64,000 nt of DNA from Pohlia nutans (GCA_022496805.1 CM040103.1:6404001-6468000), one strand, 5' to 3'; positions 35,123-47,866 are shown, numbered from the stretch's first letter. A program made the numbers and translations. The notes: a model not told the origin generated them from the letters alone.

Positions 35123-35976
35123 GGCTGCTTTACACCTAGAGGCCGGGCCAATTCGCCTTGACGTTGATTGAATGAAATTTCAGTCCCTTTTGGGCTTGAG
35201 GCTGGCCTCGATTACTAATTATCCCCTAAACGTCCGAGCATCCATAAACTAAGTCACCAACATATTCGAAGCCTTCTAACTTTCTCATACAACCTCGGAT
35301 GATTTTCATCCAAGTCACCTTTGAAAGCCTATTAAATTCTCTACCAATTACAATAAATCTCTTATGATGGGGAGCTGTTGATAATATTGGAGAGGCCTCC
35401 AATTGCAAGTATGTCAAATTTGTTGAGTAGATTTTATGTTTGCAATGGTCTTCTCATGTGCATCTCATGTACATTTTAGCCATGCTAATACCTACTTTTG
35501 AAACTAGAATCTACTTCTGTTCAAAGGGTTGGTACGTTTAGGAGTTATAATAAGATCATAAAGGGGGGCCACTTCTTTCATTGTAAAGGCCTTGGGGCCA
35601 AGAAGGCAAGCCAATTCAATAAATGTAGCAAAATTTAGCCTTTCTTTTTTTTCTTCAAAAGAGCCATTTAGATTTTCACATAATCCAATGGATTTAGTTC
35701 ATTGGAGAAAATAATCTTTTATATAAAAAAGGAATTTTATTTTTAATTGAAATTTGACATTGGCCCCGAAGCCAAGAATTGACCCTCTGTTTTGGGTGCA
35801 CCCAATTCAATGAGCTCGGGCCATGCATTTTTAAAGTAAAAAATTTATATCACCAAATCGGCCCGAGCTCTAAGCGTACAGGGGTTGGGGTCGATTTCAC
35901 CCTTTTGACCAATCACAAGTGAAGATTTTAAACCTCTTACACGACGAATTGGCTCGACCTATAGGTGTAAAGCGGC
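35123..35976. mobile_element. Harbinger-like element (GGCNGCTTTACACCTA tips) hosting a TTAA element
   Basis: The left end GGCTGCTTTACACCTAGAGG and the right end CCTATAGGTGTAAAGCGGCC are inverted. Subterminal CCAATTCG and CGAATTGG also pair. The target duplication is not clear. A TTAA-type element (35223-35544) is nested in it. Confidence 0.65.
35223..35544. mobile_element. TTAA-type short element inside a Harbinger-like element
   Basis: The tips are CCCCTAAACGTCCGAGC and, on the right, GGTACGTTTAGGAG. The flanking tetranucleotides are TTAT on both sides (35219-35222 and 35545-35548), a variant target duplication. It is nested within 35123-35976. Confidence 0.65.
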
Positions 35977-35985
35977 CTTAAGAAC

Positions 35986-36085
35986 TCTTTGGTTCTTTTT
36001 TCAAGGACAACATGAATGAAGTGTTTGTTCGAATTACCCATGGTTCAATGTTCATTGGGACAGAGGGCCACTGGTATAAAACAAA
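35986..36085 (-). repeat. Dispersed 110-base repeat, copy 4
   Basis: CATGAATGAAGTGTTTGTTC, then GACAGAGGGCCACTGGTA. Opposite orientation to copies 2 and 3. Confidence 0.5.
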
Positions 36086-36320
36086 GTGGATGCAACATCG
36101 GGACTTTCTGAGAGACCCGCACCTGCTTGCTGCATACAAAATAAGCAACTACGTTACGAGAAGCTCTAAATAGGCAAAGGACAAGAATGCATTTCATTGG
36201 AATCATGGACATAATATATTTGCTACAATGGTATTTAGCCCAAAAAAATGAATAAATCCACAACGCCTCTTTCCTATGGTGAGAAAAAAAATAAAAAATT
36301 CAGTGTGTGCTTAGGATTAA

Positions 36321-36489
36321 AAAATGGGTGCCTGATGGATAGGACGGTCTTCATATTTCCTCAAACCAAGACCAATGTTTTTCACGGACCCGCTCTCATT
36401 TTTATTAGAGTAGATTAAGAGGAGATTGAACAATGAACCAATTGTCTACTTGAGTAATGAGGGACTGGGTGCCTTATGGGGTAAGGCTC
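36321..36489. mobile_element. Deleted copy related to the element at 25349-25596
   Basis: Shares the interior TTCCTCAAACCAAG and CTCTCATTTTTATTAGAG blocks and the right end CTTATGGGGTAAGGCTC followed by TAA. The left end is eroded. Confidence 0.65.
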
Positions 36490-36636
36490 TAACTTTGAAG
36501 TTCTGATGGGAGCTAATGCAGTAGTCTGAAGTCATATAACCACATCCTAATGGGACTTTCGACACGTCAGCCATGTCCCAACTGAGGTTGATTTTGGCGT
36601 TTAAAGATAAACATGGCATGGATGAGGGTCTTTAAC

Positions 36637-37213
36637 CCTAAGTGCCTAACTGACCGGTTTTTGACTGATGTACAAAATTGAACTTGGTTCTCTCCTTCTT
36701 CATGAATTTTATGCAAGTAAAACAAATACTACAAAATTCTATGGTAAGATAGCTTCATGTATGCGTGATCCAATTAGAATGGGGATAGTTATGAAAAAAA
36801 ATTATGCCTCATTTCATGCCACATTGTTTGACCAGAAACTTCTAAGATTTTAGTTCAAAATGAATCAAAAGTTCTCTTGAAAAAATTAACTCACAAAATT
36901 AAGCAACTAAAAAAATATCCAAAAATCACTACACCTGGGATATTACATTTCGAACCATCACAACAAATTTCATCCACAAATTGTCAATATCTTATTCGTA
37001 AGGAAATTATAAAAGAATTTTGAATTTTGAGTTTCAAAATTTAAACAAAATACGAGTGATTGTAATCATAGATGTAATTGTATGGATAGAATCTAAAATT
37101 CGTAATTTACAAATTTGATACATACATTGAGTTTAAAATATCCCTTTCAATTGCATTTTATTATACATCTTCTCAATTCTCCAAATCTGGAGAGGGCTAT
37201 AGGCATTTAGGGG
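36637..37213 (+). mobile_element. TTAA short element, family 2
   Basis: The left TTAA is at 36633-36636, then CCCTAAGTGCCTAACTGACC. The right tip GGCATTTAGGGG is followed by a decayed TTTC. The family-2 core (AAAAATCACTACACCTGGG, CACAACAAATTTCATCC) is clear. Confidence 0.78.
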
Positions 37214-38166
37214 TTTCAAGTGTAACACTAAGTCACGTACTAAGTGCTAGAATGGGGTTTAGTATTTGAATATGTAGGCTTCTAAAATTTGTACAACTGA
37301 TGATTTTGAGTGTAAACAAAGCTTTACATTAGAAGTACTAGGTGTTTTTTCAAATTAGAGGAAACACACTCTCTAAAATCAACTAGAAGTTGTAAGAAGT
37401 TGAAAATGAGCCTCAAAGAAGATAACTTTTTCCTAATCATTTTAAAAATCAATTTTCTCTACTTGAAGTCATGCCGAAACCTTATCTTTAATGCATTCAA
37501 ATATATTAGGAGCTCATTCAACACATGAATTTCAAATTTTCAAATTTTCAAAGTTAATATTTTTGTCATAATATATTGATGTAAAAGATTAATTATCTTT
37601 CACTCAACTGAAGAATTGGATCTTGATTCTTGTCCGCTTCTATTCTTTGTCAAGTGAACAACTCCTTGGAATGAAAACTAGTAAAAGTGTTCCCATGTTG
37701 GCAATTCTAGTGTGAAGGTGGAAAGGTCAAATTTATGCATTCCACAAATCAAATTGCTCAAATTGCTTGTCCTCTAAGTAATTGGGTATAGTGTAAAGTG
37801 GCCCTAAGCTTATTATTCAATCCGGAGTACTCCAATTCATCATATTTGTAGATTTGCACATAAAATTCATTACACAAATTAAGGTGGAGACACCTTGAAT
37901 TGTGAATGCCCCCTAAACCATAATCAAGACTTTTCATGCAACTATAACAAGTTGGACCCATTGCAACACTTTAAAAAATTAAATATCATTCATATTTATC
38001 TCAACGTGGTTTAGTAAGTCCAATCATCGCTATTTCACTGTATCATGGATTTTTAATTTTAATTTATTGAAGTTCATATATCGGTATACACAAAATTGAG
38101 TACACAAACATTCAAGAATGAGTACTTCACTTTTCGTTATAAAGCAGGTTTATTCAACAACTAGAG

Positions 38167-38260
38167 GTGTTGGTTTTTTTTTTTTTTTTTTGAAAATGTG
38201 TTTCTATTTCATCATTGAATAAAACAATATGCTGAAATGTGCATTATTCATGGCCTCATT
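38167..38260 (-). repeat. Poly-T tract, possible 3' tail of a minus-strand retroposon
   Basis: About 20 T (to about 38190) are followed by GAAAATGTGTTTCTATTTCA, which reversed would be a 3' end running into poly-A. No reading frame is attached. Confidence 0.3.
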
Positions 38261-38651
38261 CTCTTCATAGGAGAAAATTTACTTCTTGGTGACAACATTA
38301 GCATATGTATGCCAAACCCCTTAACTTCACGGTTATTCAAAAATAAATTCAGCTATCAATATATTCACCGCACTTAACAATGACTTGCGCTAACTACGGA
38401 ATGAGTGGGAACACAAATAGCAAAAAAAGTTGCGTAAAGGGGTTTGGATTGAATAGAAAAGATAAATGCATCCTACTAGCAATGCATCAACTATAAAGAG
38501 AAAACAAGTTGCCTTAAAAATGGCATTAGTCTACTCCCCAATAATGTTGAATAGCGATGAATAACGCTCTTTGCTGCTATAGAAAAATAGAAAACTACTT
38601 GCCGCGATGATAAGTGTTCCAATACTTTTCATCTCTTTGTATTTGCTGCTA

Positions 38652-38680
38652 TACATACATACATACATACATACATATAT
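38652..38680. repeat. (CATA)n microsatellite
   Basis: Six CATA units, imperfect at the end; an (ATT)n run follows at 38768-38792. Confidence 0.9.
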
Positions 38681-39669
38681 TTAGCTTTTGTCCTTTTCAC
38701 TTTCTTTGCTTTGTGCAAAAGAAAAGCAAAGATGAAAAGGCACATCAAGAAAGAAAAGAAGCGTAATTTATTATTATTATTATTATTATTTTAATTCAAA
38801 TTATATTCTATTACACACACCTTTTAAATTAATTAATTTTTACTACACAAAGCTGAAGCCTTCAAATATCTCTAAATTTTTAATAGTATTTTTAAAATCT
38901 ATAGCATTTTGTAGGAACACATCCCACATCTTTTTACTTGAGTAGTTTTATACATAGTGCCTCTACCTTACATTTTTTTAAAATTTAATTTTTTTTATAT
39001 TTTGATAACCCATGAGGTACTCATTTTACATGATTTAAAAAAAAATGTATAACATCATCATACCTCTCCTCTCATGAGAGTGCAACAGCAATCAAGTAAT
39101 AATTTGCAGAAAATTGTAGTATCAATTGAAGTCCCCCGACCGACAAGTCACCTCAGTAACAAAATGTCGGATCATGGTACTTGAGTTGTGGATTTTCAAC
39201 GCCAGGTAAGTTTAGTACTTGGGCTTACGAGGACTAGCTTATCACTTACAATCTCACTGTCACAGTGTACAGCAAATCACATCATCCTTGCCTAAGTTAT
39301 TGTTCCAATGATATTATTCACTTACAAATTTCCATCTTGTCATCTACACATGGGAAAACACAATGTCACTCTTAGCTTCAATTTTCCAATTTTTAATTTA
39401 AATAAATAAATTAGCTCATGTTCTTACCATGTTCTTTTCAAATTAAACCATCTGTGCATTGCCTGGTACAATCGTCCATTAGCATCAATTGCTGCTCTAC
39501 CTGGCCAGCCATTAATTGTATCCCTATGTTTCTAATCATGGTCCGTATCTAGATCCGGATGTCTAACAATTGAGTGGATTTGATATGTAGCGAGTAAACT
39601 TAGGGGTCATTTACAATTGGAACCATGTCTGATTTTACAAAGAAAAACAGATTAGATAGACAGATAAGT

Positions 39670-39775
39670 ATTTCAAACCTCTTTTGAGGCCGGCGTGACT
39701 AATGTGTTCGTTTGTGAACCATTGTTCACATGACAAAGGGCCATTGGTGCAAGAGTACTCTCCCCTTTGGAAAAA
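39670..39775 (-). repeat. Dispersed 110-base repeat, copy 5
   Basis: CTCTTTTGAGGCCGGCGTGA, then CATGACAAAGGGCCATTGGT and ACTCTCCCCTTTGG. Preceded by GATAGACAGATA, the reverse of the microsatellite at copies 2 and 3. Confidence 0.6.
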
Positions 39776-42039
39776 AAAGATTAAAATATCTTCACCAAAA
39801 AAATAATTCATTTTAATCAGTCTTAGTGATAAGCTTTGACAAATAGAGAGTCCAAGCATATTGTGATTTTTTATAACAATTTCATAGCAATACACCATGC
39901 AAACAATGGAAGGTAGTCCCTTTAAAATTAAACCACTTGATTGTACAACGACGTTGGTATTGGCTCCTAGAAACTGGAGGGAAAAGAAACCGACGAGTTC
40001 AAGCCCCTCATCAACTCGTTTATTAAACATCCCCCCTTCTCCCATTTTTTTATGAATTCATTTCTCAATTTATGTGTTTTTGCCAATGACATTCAATTTT
40101 TCAATTTATAGTGGACAGTGCAATGCAAATGTGCATGAAGACAACATACATCATATTTTCTGTACGGTATTGCAACACTATCTAGACCCTTGTTTTACAA
40201 TTAGATATATGACCAAAAACCAATAGATTACCTTATGCTCACCTTCCCACATCCTAAACCTACACTTTCCTTTTCAAATGATAGGATATGGTTTTATTTT
40301 ATTTTCCAAATTGCAAGATTACACTCTCATCATTCAACTCCCAAATCGTGATCATCAAACCTCCATACGAGTGGTCAGTTCATCCTAAATATAATTAAAC
40401 CTTTCATAATTCCCCTTTCAAATAGTTGTAGAATCATGGAAAGCTTATGGGCACTAATTTGATTTATACATGGTCAAAGAAAATGACCTCACTGCTCTCA
40501 AAACTAAAAATAAGTGCATACAATACTTCAATTGGTTTCAAATTAACTTGACAAGCCCTCAACATGTGTCTTTCTTTATTAGAACTTGGCATTCATGGTG
40601 AATGCAAAAGAATGCGTCTTTCATTTGATTTGGTGAATATTTAACAATGGATTTGTAGTTGAAGGGGGATAATCTAAATTTATTATAAGAATCCATGCTT
40701 GGTTTGTATAATGACTATTTCAAAAACAATCAAACATTGACTGACTACCCTTGCATTGAAAAATATTAGTATCACTTCCATATTCATCATCACTTAATTT
40801 CATTTCAACATATTTACCAAATTTATTAAGAGGGAAACTTCATGAAAATCCACCAAACCCATGTTCTTAGGCCGAGCCCTTCATATCCCCTTACGCCTTT
40901 TGTAGGTTAGAACTTGTATTTAGACCAAACAACCTTCCAAGCCCAAGAGGGGTACACTTTAGTAGCCTATACATAACCATGTGAATACAAAAGATATTAT
41001 TAGAGGCATCCTTGTACATTATATGTATATGTGTATACATATACATATATGTATATGTATAAATATAAGAATGGTCGATGTAGTGTTTTATGCGGTTTTG
41101 ATCATAAGTCATTTTTTAAATTTTAACATGGACATCCTTCTATATGGTTATATCTATATTGCATAGTCATCTTAAGTCTTGGCAATGTATTCACACTAAT
41201 AAAAAAGAGGTACTTAAACACCAAAAATATGATGAGTGTGTGGTGTCCAAAGCCCATATTCGCACCATGCTAGTGTCAATACGAGCCTTAAGAGCCATGC
41301 CCTATCATTATTCTATGGAACCCAAAGACCATCTTATCTCCTAATGTTATTGAATTCTTTTGCATCCTTTTTGTAATACATAGTTTTGCTTACAATGGAC
41401 TTTAGAAAGAACAAGACCATGCAAATGATTTTAACATTATATATAAAATATGACCATTAACAAAACCTAGAACTTTAGATAACAAGAAATAATTTAAAAA
41501 ATTGAAACTAAATTTTTAATTATAAAAAAGTATTTATGACATTGTATTATATCAATAAACTACACTTATAGTAGTAAAATTGCAATCACAAGCAATCAAA
41601 TTGTAAACATAAAATAATAAAATTTTGTAGATAATAATGAATGAAACAAACACGTTATTTTAGGGTTTCGTGGGCTTGTCGAGGACAAAGTATTTGGAGT
41701 TCTCCTTCTACAAAATTCAATTAATAATTCATTTAAAGATATAGAAATTAATGTCATTTCACATTTGTTTTTCTAATCTTCTTATATCACGTCTCCGAGT
41801 TGTGGCTCACAAGTTATGGCTCTTCAAATTTGAAATTGTCTCAAGACACAAAAATTGAAAATTACGGTGGAACTCTCAAGGTTCCCGATGATGTCTTCAA
41901 TAAAGTGGAACATGTTATATGTCGTCAAAAAGCTACATAGAAGATTGTCGAACCTCGTTTTCTTCAAAAGCGGGTAGTTAGGGTTTTTAGGGCAGTAAGG
42001 GGTAGCCCCAGTCGCCATAAATAGGAGAAGTAGCGGCCA
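39776..42039. other. Intergenic DNA, nothing recognised
   Basis: AT-rich, a TATATG run at 41020-41060, no coding signal. Confidence 0.5.
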
Positions 42040-43930
42040 TGATGGCCTTTTTATTTATTTGGAGAGAGTGGCGCTCTCGCGCGTGCTTGAGTGATTACTA
42101 CGGAACCGGAATGGCGGCGGACTCCGGTAGGATTCCGGTAGGAAACCGGAGAAGGAAATGAGCGAGGAGGAAGAAGATGACGAGGGTGCGCAGGGCGACT
42201 GGAGCGAACCGGAGAGACAGGAGGCGTCCCAGCCGGTCGGTGCCAGAGGGACTCAACCGGAAGAACGTCGGAAGAGAAGGGAGGGGAGGGAGAGTCCCTC
42301 TGTCCGGGAGCGAGCTGCAGGAGACCTTCCGGCTCTCGGTGGACGCACCCCGGGCGTGAGATTTAGACTAGTTGCTGGGAGCAGGAAGCTCCACCCCGGA
42401 ACAGACTTCCCGGCCCGTGGAGGAAGTGGAGCTGGTTCAGGCAGCAGACCAAGGAGAAGCGAGTTTGGCTGGCTTTCTGAACCCAGAAGAGGAGATGGTG
42501 GAGACGGGTGTCTAACAGGGAGGGGAGGAAGGACCAGAGGGTGGGCCATGAGGCAATCCGGACGGTCAACGGTACGGACGCAAACCGGAAGGTGAACAAC
42601 AGGAGGAACGCGGGGAACCAGTGAGTGAACCGGGTGTTCCAAACCAGGTGGAGGATCAGGAGGAGCAGCAAGAGGAAGAAGGTGGAGAAGAAGAAACGGA
42701 AGAGTAGCTGCTCGGAAGCTCCGTTGTTTAGTGGATCCGGATTTAGTGGAACCGGCCTTGTAGGATAACTTTTTGAGTAGGTAGGTTAGGATTCTGTTTG
42801 TGAAGTAGGTTTTTTAGGATTTCAGTGCTAGTGGCAATTTAGGATAGGAACTGAACCGTGGGGAGAGCTCCCTGGATTTCCGGATCTCGGGTTTTTAGGA
42901 TCTGAGGATTTCTCGGATCCGGGCGTTTGGAGTTTGCTTCTTATCAAGGAATGTTCTTCATTCATTCAGTCTTCTTGTGTACCACTGTTCCTTGTAAATG
43001 ACTATAGGCGCACGTCTTTTTTCCACAAGCGGTGTGTGTGTGTGTTTGTGTTGTTGCTTGAGACAGTGGTCCAATTAGTCCCTTGGTAACCGGAAGGACT
43101 AACCGGGTTCTGGTGTAGATTCAGTTAAGAGACCGGATAGAGGATTTGGGGGAATTAGAGGCTGTTTGAATGTGGGGTTTTCCGTGCCTGGTTGCAGGGG
43201 ATAATCCGGGTTAGTGGCTGAGTGGATATGAGGGGGTACTCCGGTCCTGTCAAAACTCTTGGACGGGTAGTCCGGTAGAGGTGCCAGCATCTGGATAGAT
43301 CGCGCATTAGCAGGGTACGGAATAGCCAGATTAAAATAGACCGTTAGGAACCCACTCGATTCCGGACACCCCGGATAGTGTCTACCCCGGTTACCAAGTC
43401 GTAGTATTTTGGGAGAAGGGGGAAACTGGGTTGCGCTTGTGTGACCAGCTGTGGGTTTGGGAGAAATCTACAGTTGAAGTGCAGTACAGAAAGTACCTTG
43501 ATTGAGGAGTTAAGATAGGGTAACCGGAAAGGTAGTGAAGTTCCCATCACTGAAATCAGTGGGGAAGGGTGTGTCTTTAAATCCAACACCACTAAAGGCA
43601 AATGGAGAACCCTCTGAGGGAAAACAGAGACTAAAACAAACCGGGTTAAGTTTTTAGGATAGACCGGGTAGAGTAGGGTTGGATAAACCTCCAATCCGGA
43701 CAGAAACCGGATCTAGCCATAACCGGATCAGTCAGTAGAAGAAGATCCACTTTAGTACGGAAAGAAGAAGTTAGCTGGTGAGAGGAAGAGAGAAACCACC
43801 AGTCCGGACAATCTCCAGAAACCTCCCACTTCACAGAGTCTCCGCGGAACGATAACCCGGAAATCACCTCTACGAGCATTCTTAATACGAAAAAGTGCGC
43901 TCTAGGGGAATATCCGGTATCACGTGCTAC
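42040..43930. other. GC-rich, CCGG-rich island of unclear origin
   Basis: The base composition jumps and CCGG/ACCGG recurs dozens of times. A plus-strand frame starts ATGAGCGAGGAGGAAGAAGA at 42158 (145 codons). A Glu-rich frame in another phase (about 42550-42706) ends in a run reading EEEGGEEETEE then TAG. The following 700 bases are non-coding with a GT microsatellite at 43030. Inverted GGTTACCAAG and CTTGGTAACC lie at about 43388 and 43083. It may be the 3' part of an LTR retrotransposon or another decayed element, or an unrecognised gene with introns. I cannot choose. Confidence 0.4.
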
Positions 43931-44185
43931 GACAAAGATCTCTTCAAATTTCTAAGGCTCGTAAAATGAAAATGAATCCCATAGAAGTTACGACCCAAAA
44001 ATGCTACCTCGAAGAGACTCAAAGAATACACGCCATATCTTCTTCAATACGAATTGAAAAAAGAAAGTTAATGTGAATACAACATCAGAATTTACTTGAA
44101 GAATAATCTAAAAAATGGGCTTGCATTTGAGCTCTGGATAATTTAGTTAGAAGTTACACTAATTAGAATTTCAGGGGTCCCTTAA

Positions 44186-44558
44186 CCTTTAAACGTCAAG
44201 AGGGCATGGGCAGGGCACCCCGAAAGGCATCCAAATTTTTGGAGGGGAAAAAAATACCGAAAAATATATGCAAAAACGGCTTTGTTGGGCAATGATGGCC
44301 AACACTGTAGCATTGCTATACTGTAGCACTGCTGAACCTCAGCTGCCCCAACCTCAAAACTTGTTCAATTTGATAACTTTGATTGTTTATCAACGATTCC
44401 ACAATCTTTCAAATGAGGCGCAAATTTGGAATTTAGATTTCTTTTTCAATAGCTTTCCAACGTACCAATCCTCGCTTGATTTGGTTGAGAAAACCCATTT
44501 TTTATCCTTTATTATTCTCTTTATATAAGCCTATAGAACTTACTTTGACGTTTAAGGA
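44186..44558. mobile_element. TTAA-flanked short element, 373 bases
   Basis: It has TTAA at 44182-44185 and 44559-44562. The tips are CCTTTAAACGTCAAGAGG and, reversed on the right, TCCTTAAACGTCAAAG. Its interior is distinct from families 1 and 2. Confidence 0.68.
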
Positions 44559-44689
44559 TTAAGGGACAAGAGGATTTTTTTTTTGGGAGGGGGAAGGAGG
44601 GAGGGCTTGCTAAAGACCGCAAAGAGTACCATGCAAAAGGTGGTCCCCCTTCTCACTTATGTACTAAGATAAGGTGTGGTTTCTCTCGA

Positions 44690-44937
44690 CAGAGAGGCTG
44701 GTGTTGGGGTCTTACTCCCACATCTTTGATATAGTGAGATTGTGCTTAGTTACACTTCTTGAGTCTATTTAGGAGATGACTCACTTTACACTAGGCCACT
44801 ACCGAAGTGTCATGAGTAGGGAATTGCACATCATGAGTCTCGTAGTGAAATTATTAAGGGTTGGTCTGGAGTTGGGCATCAATTAAAGGTGGTTAGTGCT
44901 ACAAGTAGATTTTACGTTGTAAACAAAAAAAAAAAAG
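44690..44937 (+). repeat. Possible retroposon with poly-A end
   Basis: A moderately GC-balanced 230-base stretch ends in TTGTAAAC followed by a run of about 12 A (to 44936), as expected for a retroposed copy. No coding sequence; no second copy seen. Confidence 0.3.
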
Positions 44938-45075
44938 AGTTTATTGGCTAGAAAAAATGAATGTTATCTATTAATACCCTATTTCCTGATAATTGCTTTT
45001 GAAAGTGCCAACCTCTAGTGTTTCGGTTTTTTATTAATTATTTGACATGAAAATGGCAACTCTGCCTTCCACGTA

Positions 45076-45195
45076 CGGTAGTAGAAAAGGTGACACTCTC
45101 CAGGGAGTTGTCCAGGCAAGTGGTGCCCAATTTCACGCATGCACAATGATTTTGCTTAAACATTTGCTTAGGGAGCACCACCTTTTCTACTAGTG
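45076..45195. mobile_element. CACTA-like foldback short element, copy 4
   Basis: The left tip has mutated (CGGTAGTAGAAAAGGTGAC); the right tip CACCTTTTCTACTAGTG is intact. The interior matches copies 1-3. Confidence 0.75.
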
Positions 45196-46987
45196 TTCAT
45201 TAATCTTTCGTACTTCAAACATAATTAGGTAAACACTTATAGGAGCAAAATTCCAACTATTGACAATGTTGAGGGCAATGAAATTTGAACATCGATACTT
45301 GGATGTTTGCAACACTTTCAACATGGAAAAATTAGCAAAGTAAAATCACTAGAACTTGGCCAAAATTTGAATTTTAAGAAATCAACAACATAGGACAACA
45401 TTCCTTGATGTAGAAACAATTTTATTACTATGAAGATTTATGTAGATGGTGTAATAGTATAAATTGTATGTTTGTGTTATGGTTTTGACTAATGTAGAGT
45501 AAAATTCACTTTGGCAAAGGGGAATGCAATATACATAATCTATTTTATGTGTATGAATTAAACATGTTTGTGGTTTATGCAACATCTCTTCTTCCCTAGT
45601 GAACTAAATTTTTGTCTTGTTTATTTGTTTGTAATGTTCTTTGTTTCATTTCATTACATGGAAATGTTCCACTAGACAAGGTAGAATTTGGATAATTTGA
45701 TGTTGAAGACTTGTACTATAGAATAGAATGATGTTTTAAATTATAAGCTAGGCAAGACATCATGATTTGATTCAATAATGTTATTGTTCAATGTTATAAT
45801 TGTTATTTTGAAATCCGGTAAATTTCTATATCTAGTACTAGTATTTAAATTTTAAAAATCTATATTTTTATTCTTTTTGAATACACATGACTACTTCAAA
45901 ATAAAATAAAATAATTCTTCATCCCTAAAGTTCTTCCATTGTTTGTGAACAAATTGAAAACAAGGTAGCACATATTGAATACAAGGTAGATTGAGCAAAA
46001 TGGCCAAAATATAGCAAATTGATAATAAGGTTGATTGAACAAAATCGGGACCTCTCTTGCAACTTCTAATTGTCAAATCTTGTATGTAACATGTATGCTT
46101 ACTTAATTTTCTCCATTCTTGAAAACTTACTTCTTCAACATCTCCAAGATCCTGATGTTCACAGTGTGTGTTCACAAACGTGTTTTCAATCATAAATGAA
46201 TGTGAAATTTCAGTTTGATTAGTTTAAAAACAAAAAGTGTGTGTCCCACAGATTAATGAATTTGATATTATGTTGAAAAAATTGAGTTGATACTCTATGA
46301 GAAATATGTTCATAATTAATTTTTAATTTTTATTCTTTAAATAACTTTAAAAGAGGCACAAGACGATTAAATTTTAAAAAGTTGATTCTTGTTTTAAGAT
46401 TGTCAAAATCGATTTCAAAAACAAATGTCATATGTTATTTTTTCTTGGGGGTCAGTGGACTACCTACACAACAAATCTCATTGTATCAAACACTTCAGTA
46501 ATGGGAATAGAATAAATCAAAATTTCCCTAATAGATGCGAATCTATTCTACACGGATAAAAAAATTCAAAATTTAAATAATAATTAGTTTAGCTACCTAA
46601 AATTATTGAGATTTTTTAAAAATGTTGTAAATTCCTAATAAAAAACTTGGTTTATATATATTACAATAGGAACTTGAGAAACTACAAAATTTCTTCATTC
46701 TACAAAAACAAAATTCAAAAATCCATGCAAAATTTCATTTACAAAGGTTTGCCTAGTGAACCTATTTTTTAATTTTAATTTTTTCTTTTGTTTGAAACAA
46801 ATGGGAACTTTACTTCATTGGAAAAGTAACAGAAACAAAGTGCCACAAAGAAAGTAAACCTATTTTGATGAACAAAATACTTTTAGGAAATAAGGATTTA
46901 AAACATTTCTCATAGGGATATGGCACAAGAATTTTGAAAGTACTCTAAAAACATTAGACAACAAAATGCTAAACAAAAGAAGACTAC
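45196..46987. other. Intergenic DNA, nothing recognised
   Basis: 1.8 kb of AT-rich DNA; no element ends or family-like frames. Confidence 0.55.
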
Positions 46988-46991
46988 TTAA

Positions 46992-47575
46992 TCCCTAAAT
47001 GCCCACTTCTCTTTAGATTTAGAGAATTGCAAAAATGCATTATAAAATGCAACTAATATAGGTATTTGAATTTGATGTATGAGTAAAAGTTGAATATTAT
47101 GAATTTTAGATTCAATCCATATGGCTAGATCTATGGTTGCAATTAATTACTCATATTTTTGTATAAAATTTGAAACTTAGAATTCAAAATTCTTGTGTAA
47201 ATCGATTACAAATAAGATATTGACAATCAATGCATAATTTATTTTGTGATTGATTAAAATGTAATACTCTAAATGTAGTGATTTGGGAGATTTTTCAATT
47301 GCTTAATTCTATGAGTTGTTTTTTTCTAGAGCACTTTTGATTCATTTTGAATTAAGATCTTAGAATTTTTTGGTGAATCACTGCGACGTAAAACGAGGCA
47401 CAAGAATTTCACAAATCGTTCACTTTCTTATCGGTTCACACATGCATGAAGCTAAATTTCCATTTAAATCTTTTTAGTATTTTTTTTTTCACTTGCAAAA
47501 AGTGGCTTGATGAATAAAATCTTACTCAAATTTATCATTCATGATCTAGAATAGGAATGCTTGGGCATTTGGGAG
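46992..47575 (-). mobile_element. TTAA short element, family 2, reversed
   Basis: It has TTAA at 46988-46991 and 47576-47579, with tips TCCCTAAATGCCCACTTC and GGGCATTTGGGAG. The core appears in reverse (CTAAATGTAGTGATTTGGG). Confidence 0.8.
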
Positions 47576-47600
47576 TTAACCTAAGCCTGAGTGATTTTAA

Positions 47601-47770
47601 CCCCTAAAGGATCAAGAATACATGATTATAACTCCTAAGCTCTCAAGAGACCATTTTTTGGTTGCTGCCCGTTTTTAACGAGCAATCCAGATTTTTTTTT
47701 TAAAAGTATTTGAAAATTAAAAAAATTAAAAAAAACTACCTTCATCATTTCTTTTGCATTTTAGTACGGT
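47601..47770. mobile_element. Fragments of TTAA short elements
   Basis: A left tip CCCCTAAAGGATCAAG follows TTAA at 47597-47600. At about 47628 a second tip (ACTCCTAAGCTCTCAAGAG) is followed by the CCATTTTTTGGTTGCTGCCC block of family 1 in reverse. Neither has a recognisable far end. Confidence 0.5.
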
Positions 47771-47866
47771 AAAATTGAACAAAAAGAAGTCCACACATGA
47801 CCTACTCAAAACTACTATGAGACCTAATTCAAGCTGCTTGGTTTGTCACGGGTTAATGTCTACACC

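Larger units (their letters stand above)
37214..39669. other. Intergenic DNA with microsatellites
   Basis: Apart from the poly-T tract and the CATA and ATT runs, one isolated Harbinger-like end (TATAGTGTAAAGTGGCCC, about 37788-37805) has no partner nearby. Confidence 0.5.

Noticed and set aside
37788..37805. A complete Harbinger-like element ending TAGTGTAAAGTGGCCC
   Set aside because: No inverted partner end could be found nearby; only an isolated end.
39635..40045. A 136-codon minus-strand frame
   Set aside because: It overlaps a dispersed repeat copy and its translation resembles no protein family.
42158..42595. Glu/Arg-rich 145-codon frame as a real gene
   Set aside because: Composition alone explains the open frame, and the neighbouring Glu-rich frame is in another phase; kept only as part of an unclassified island.
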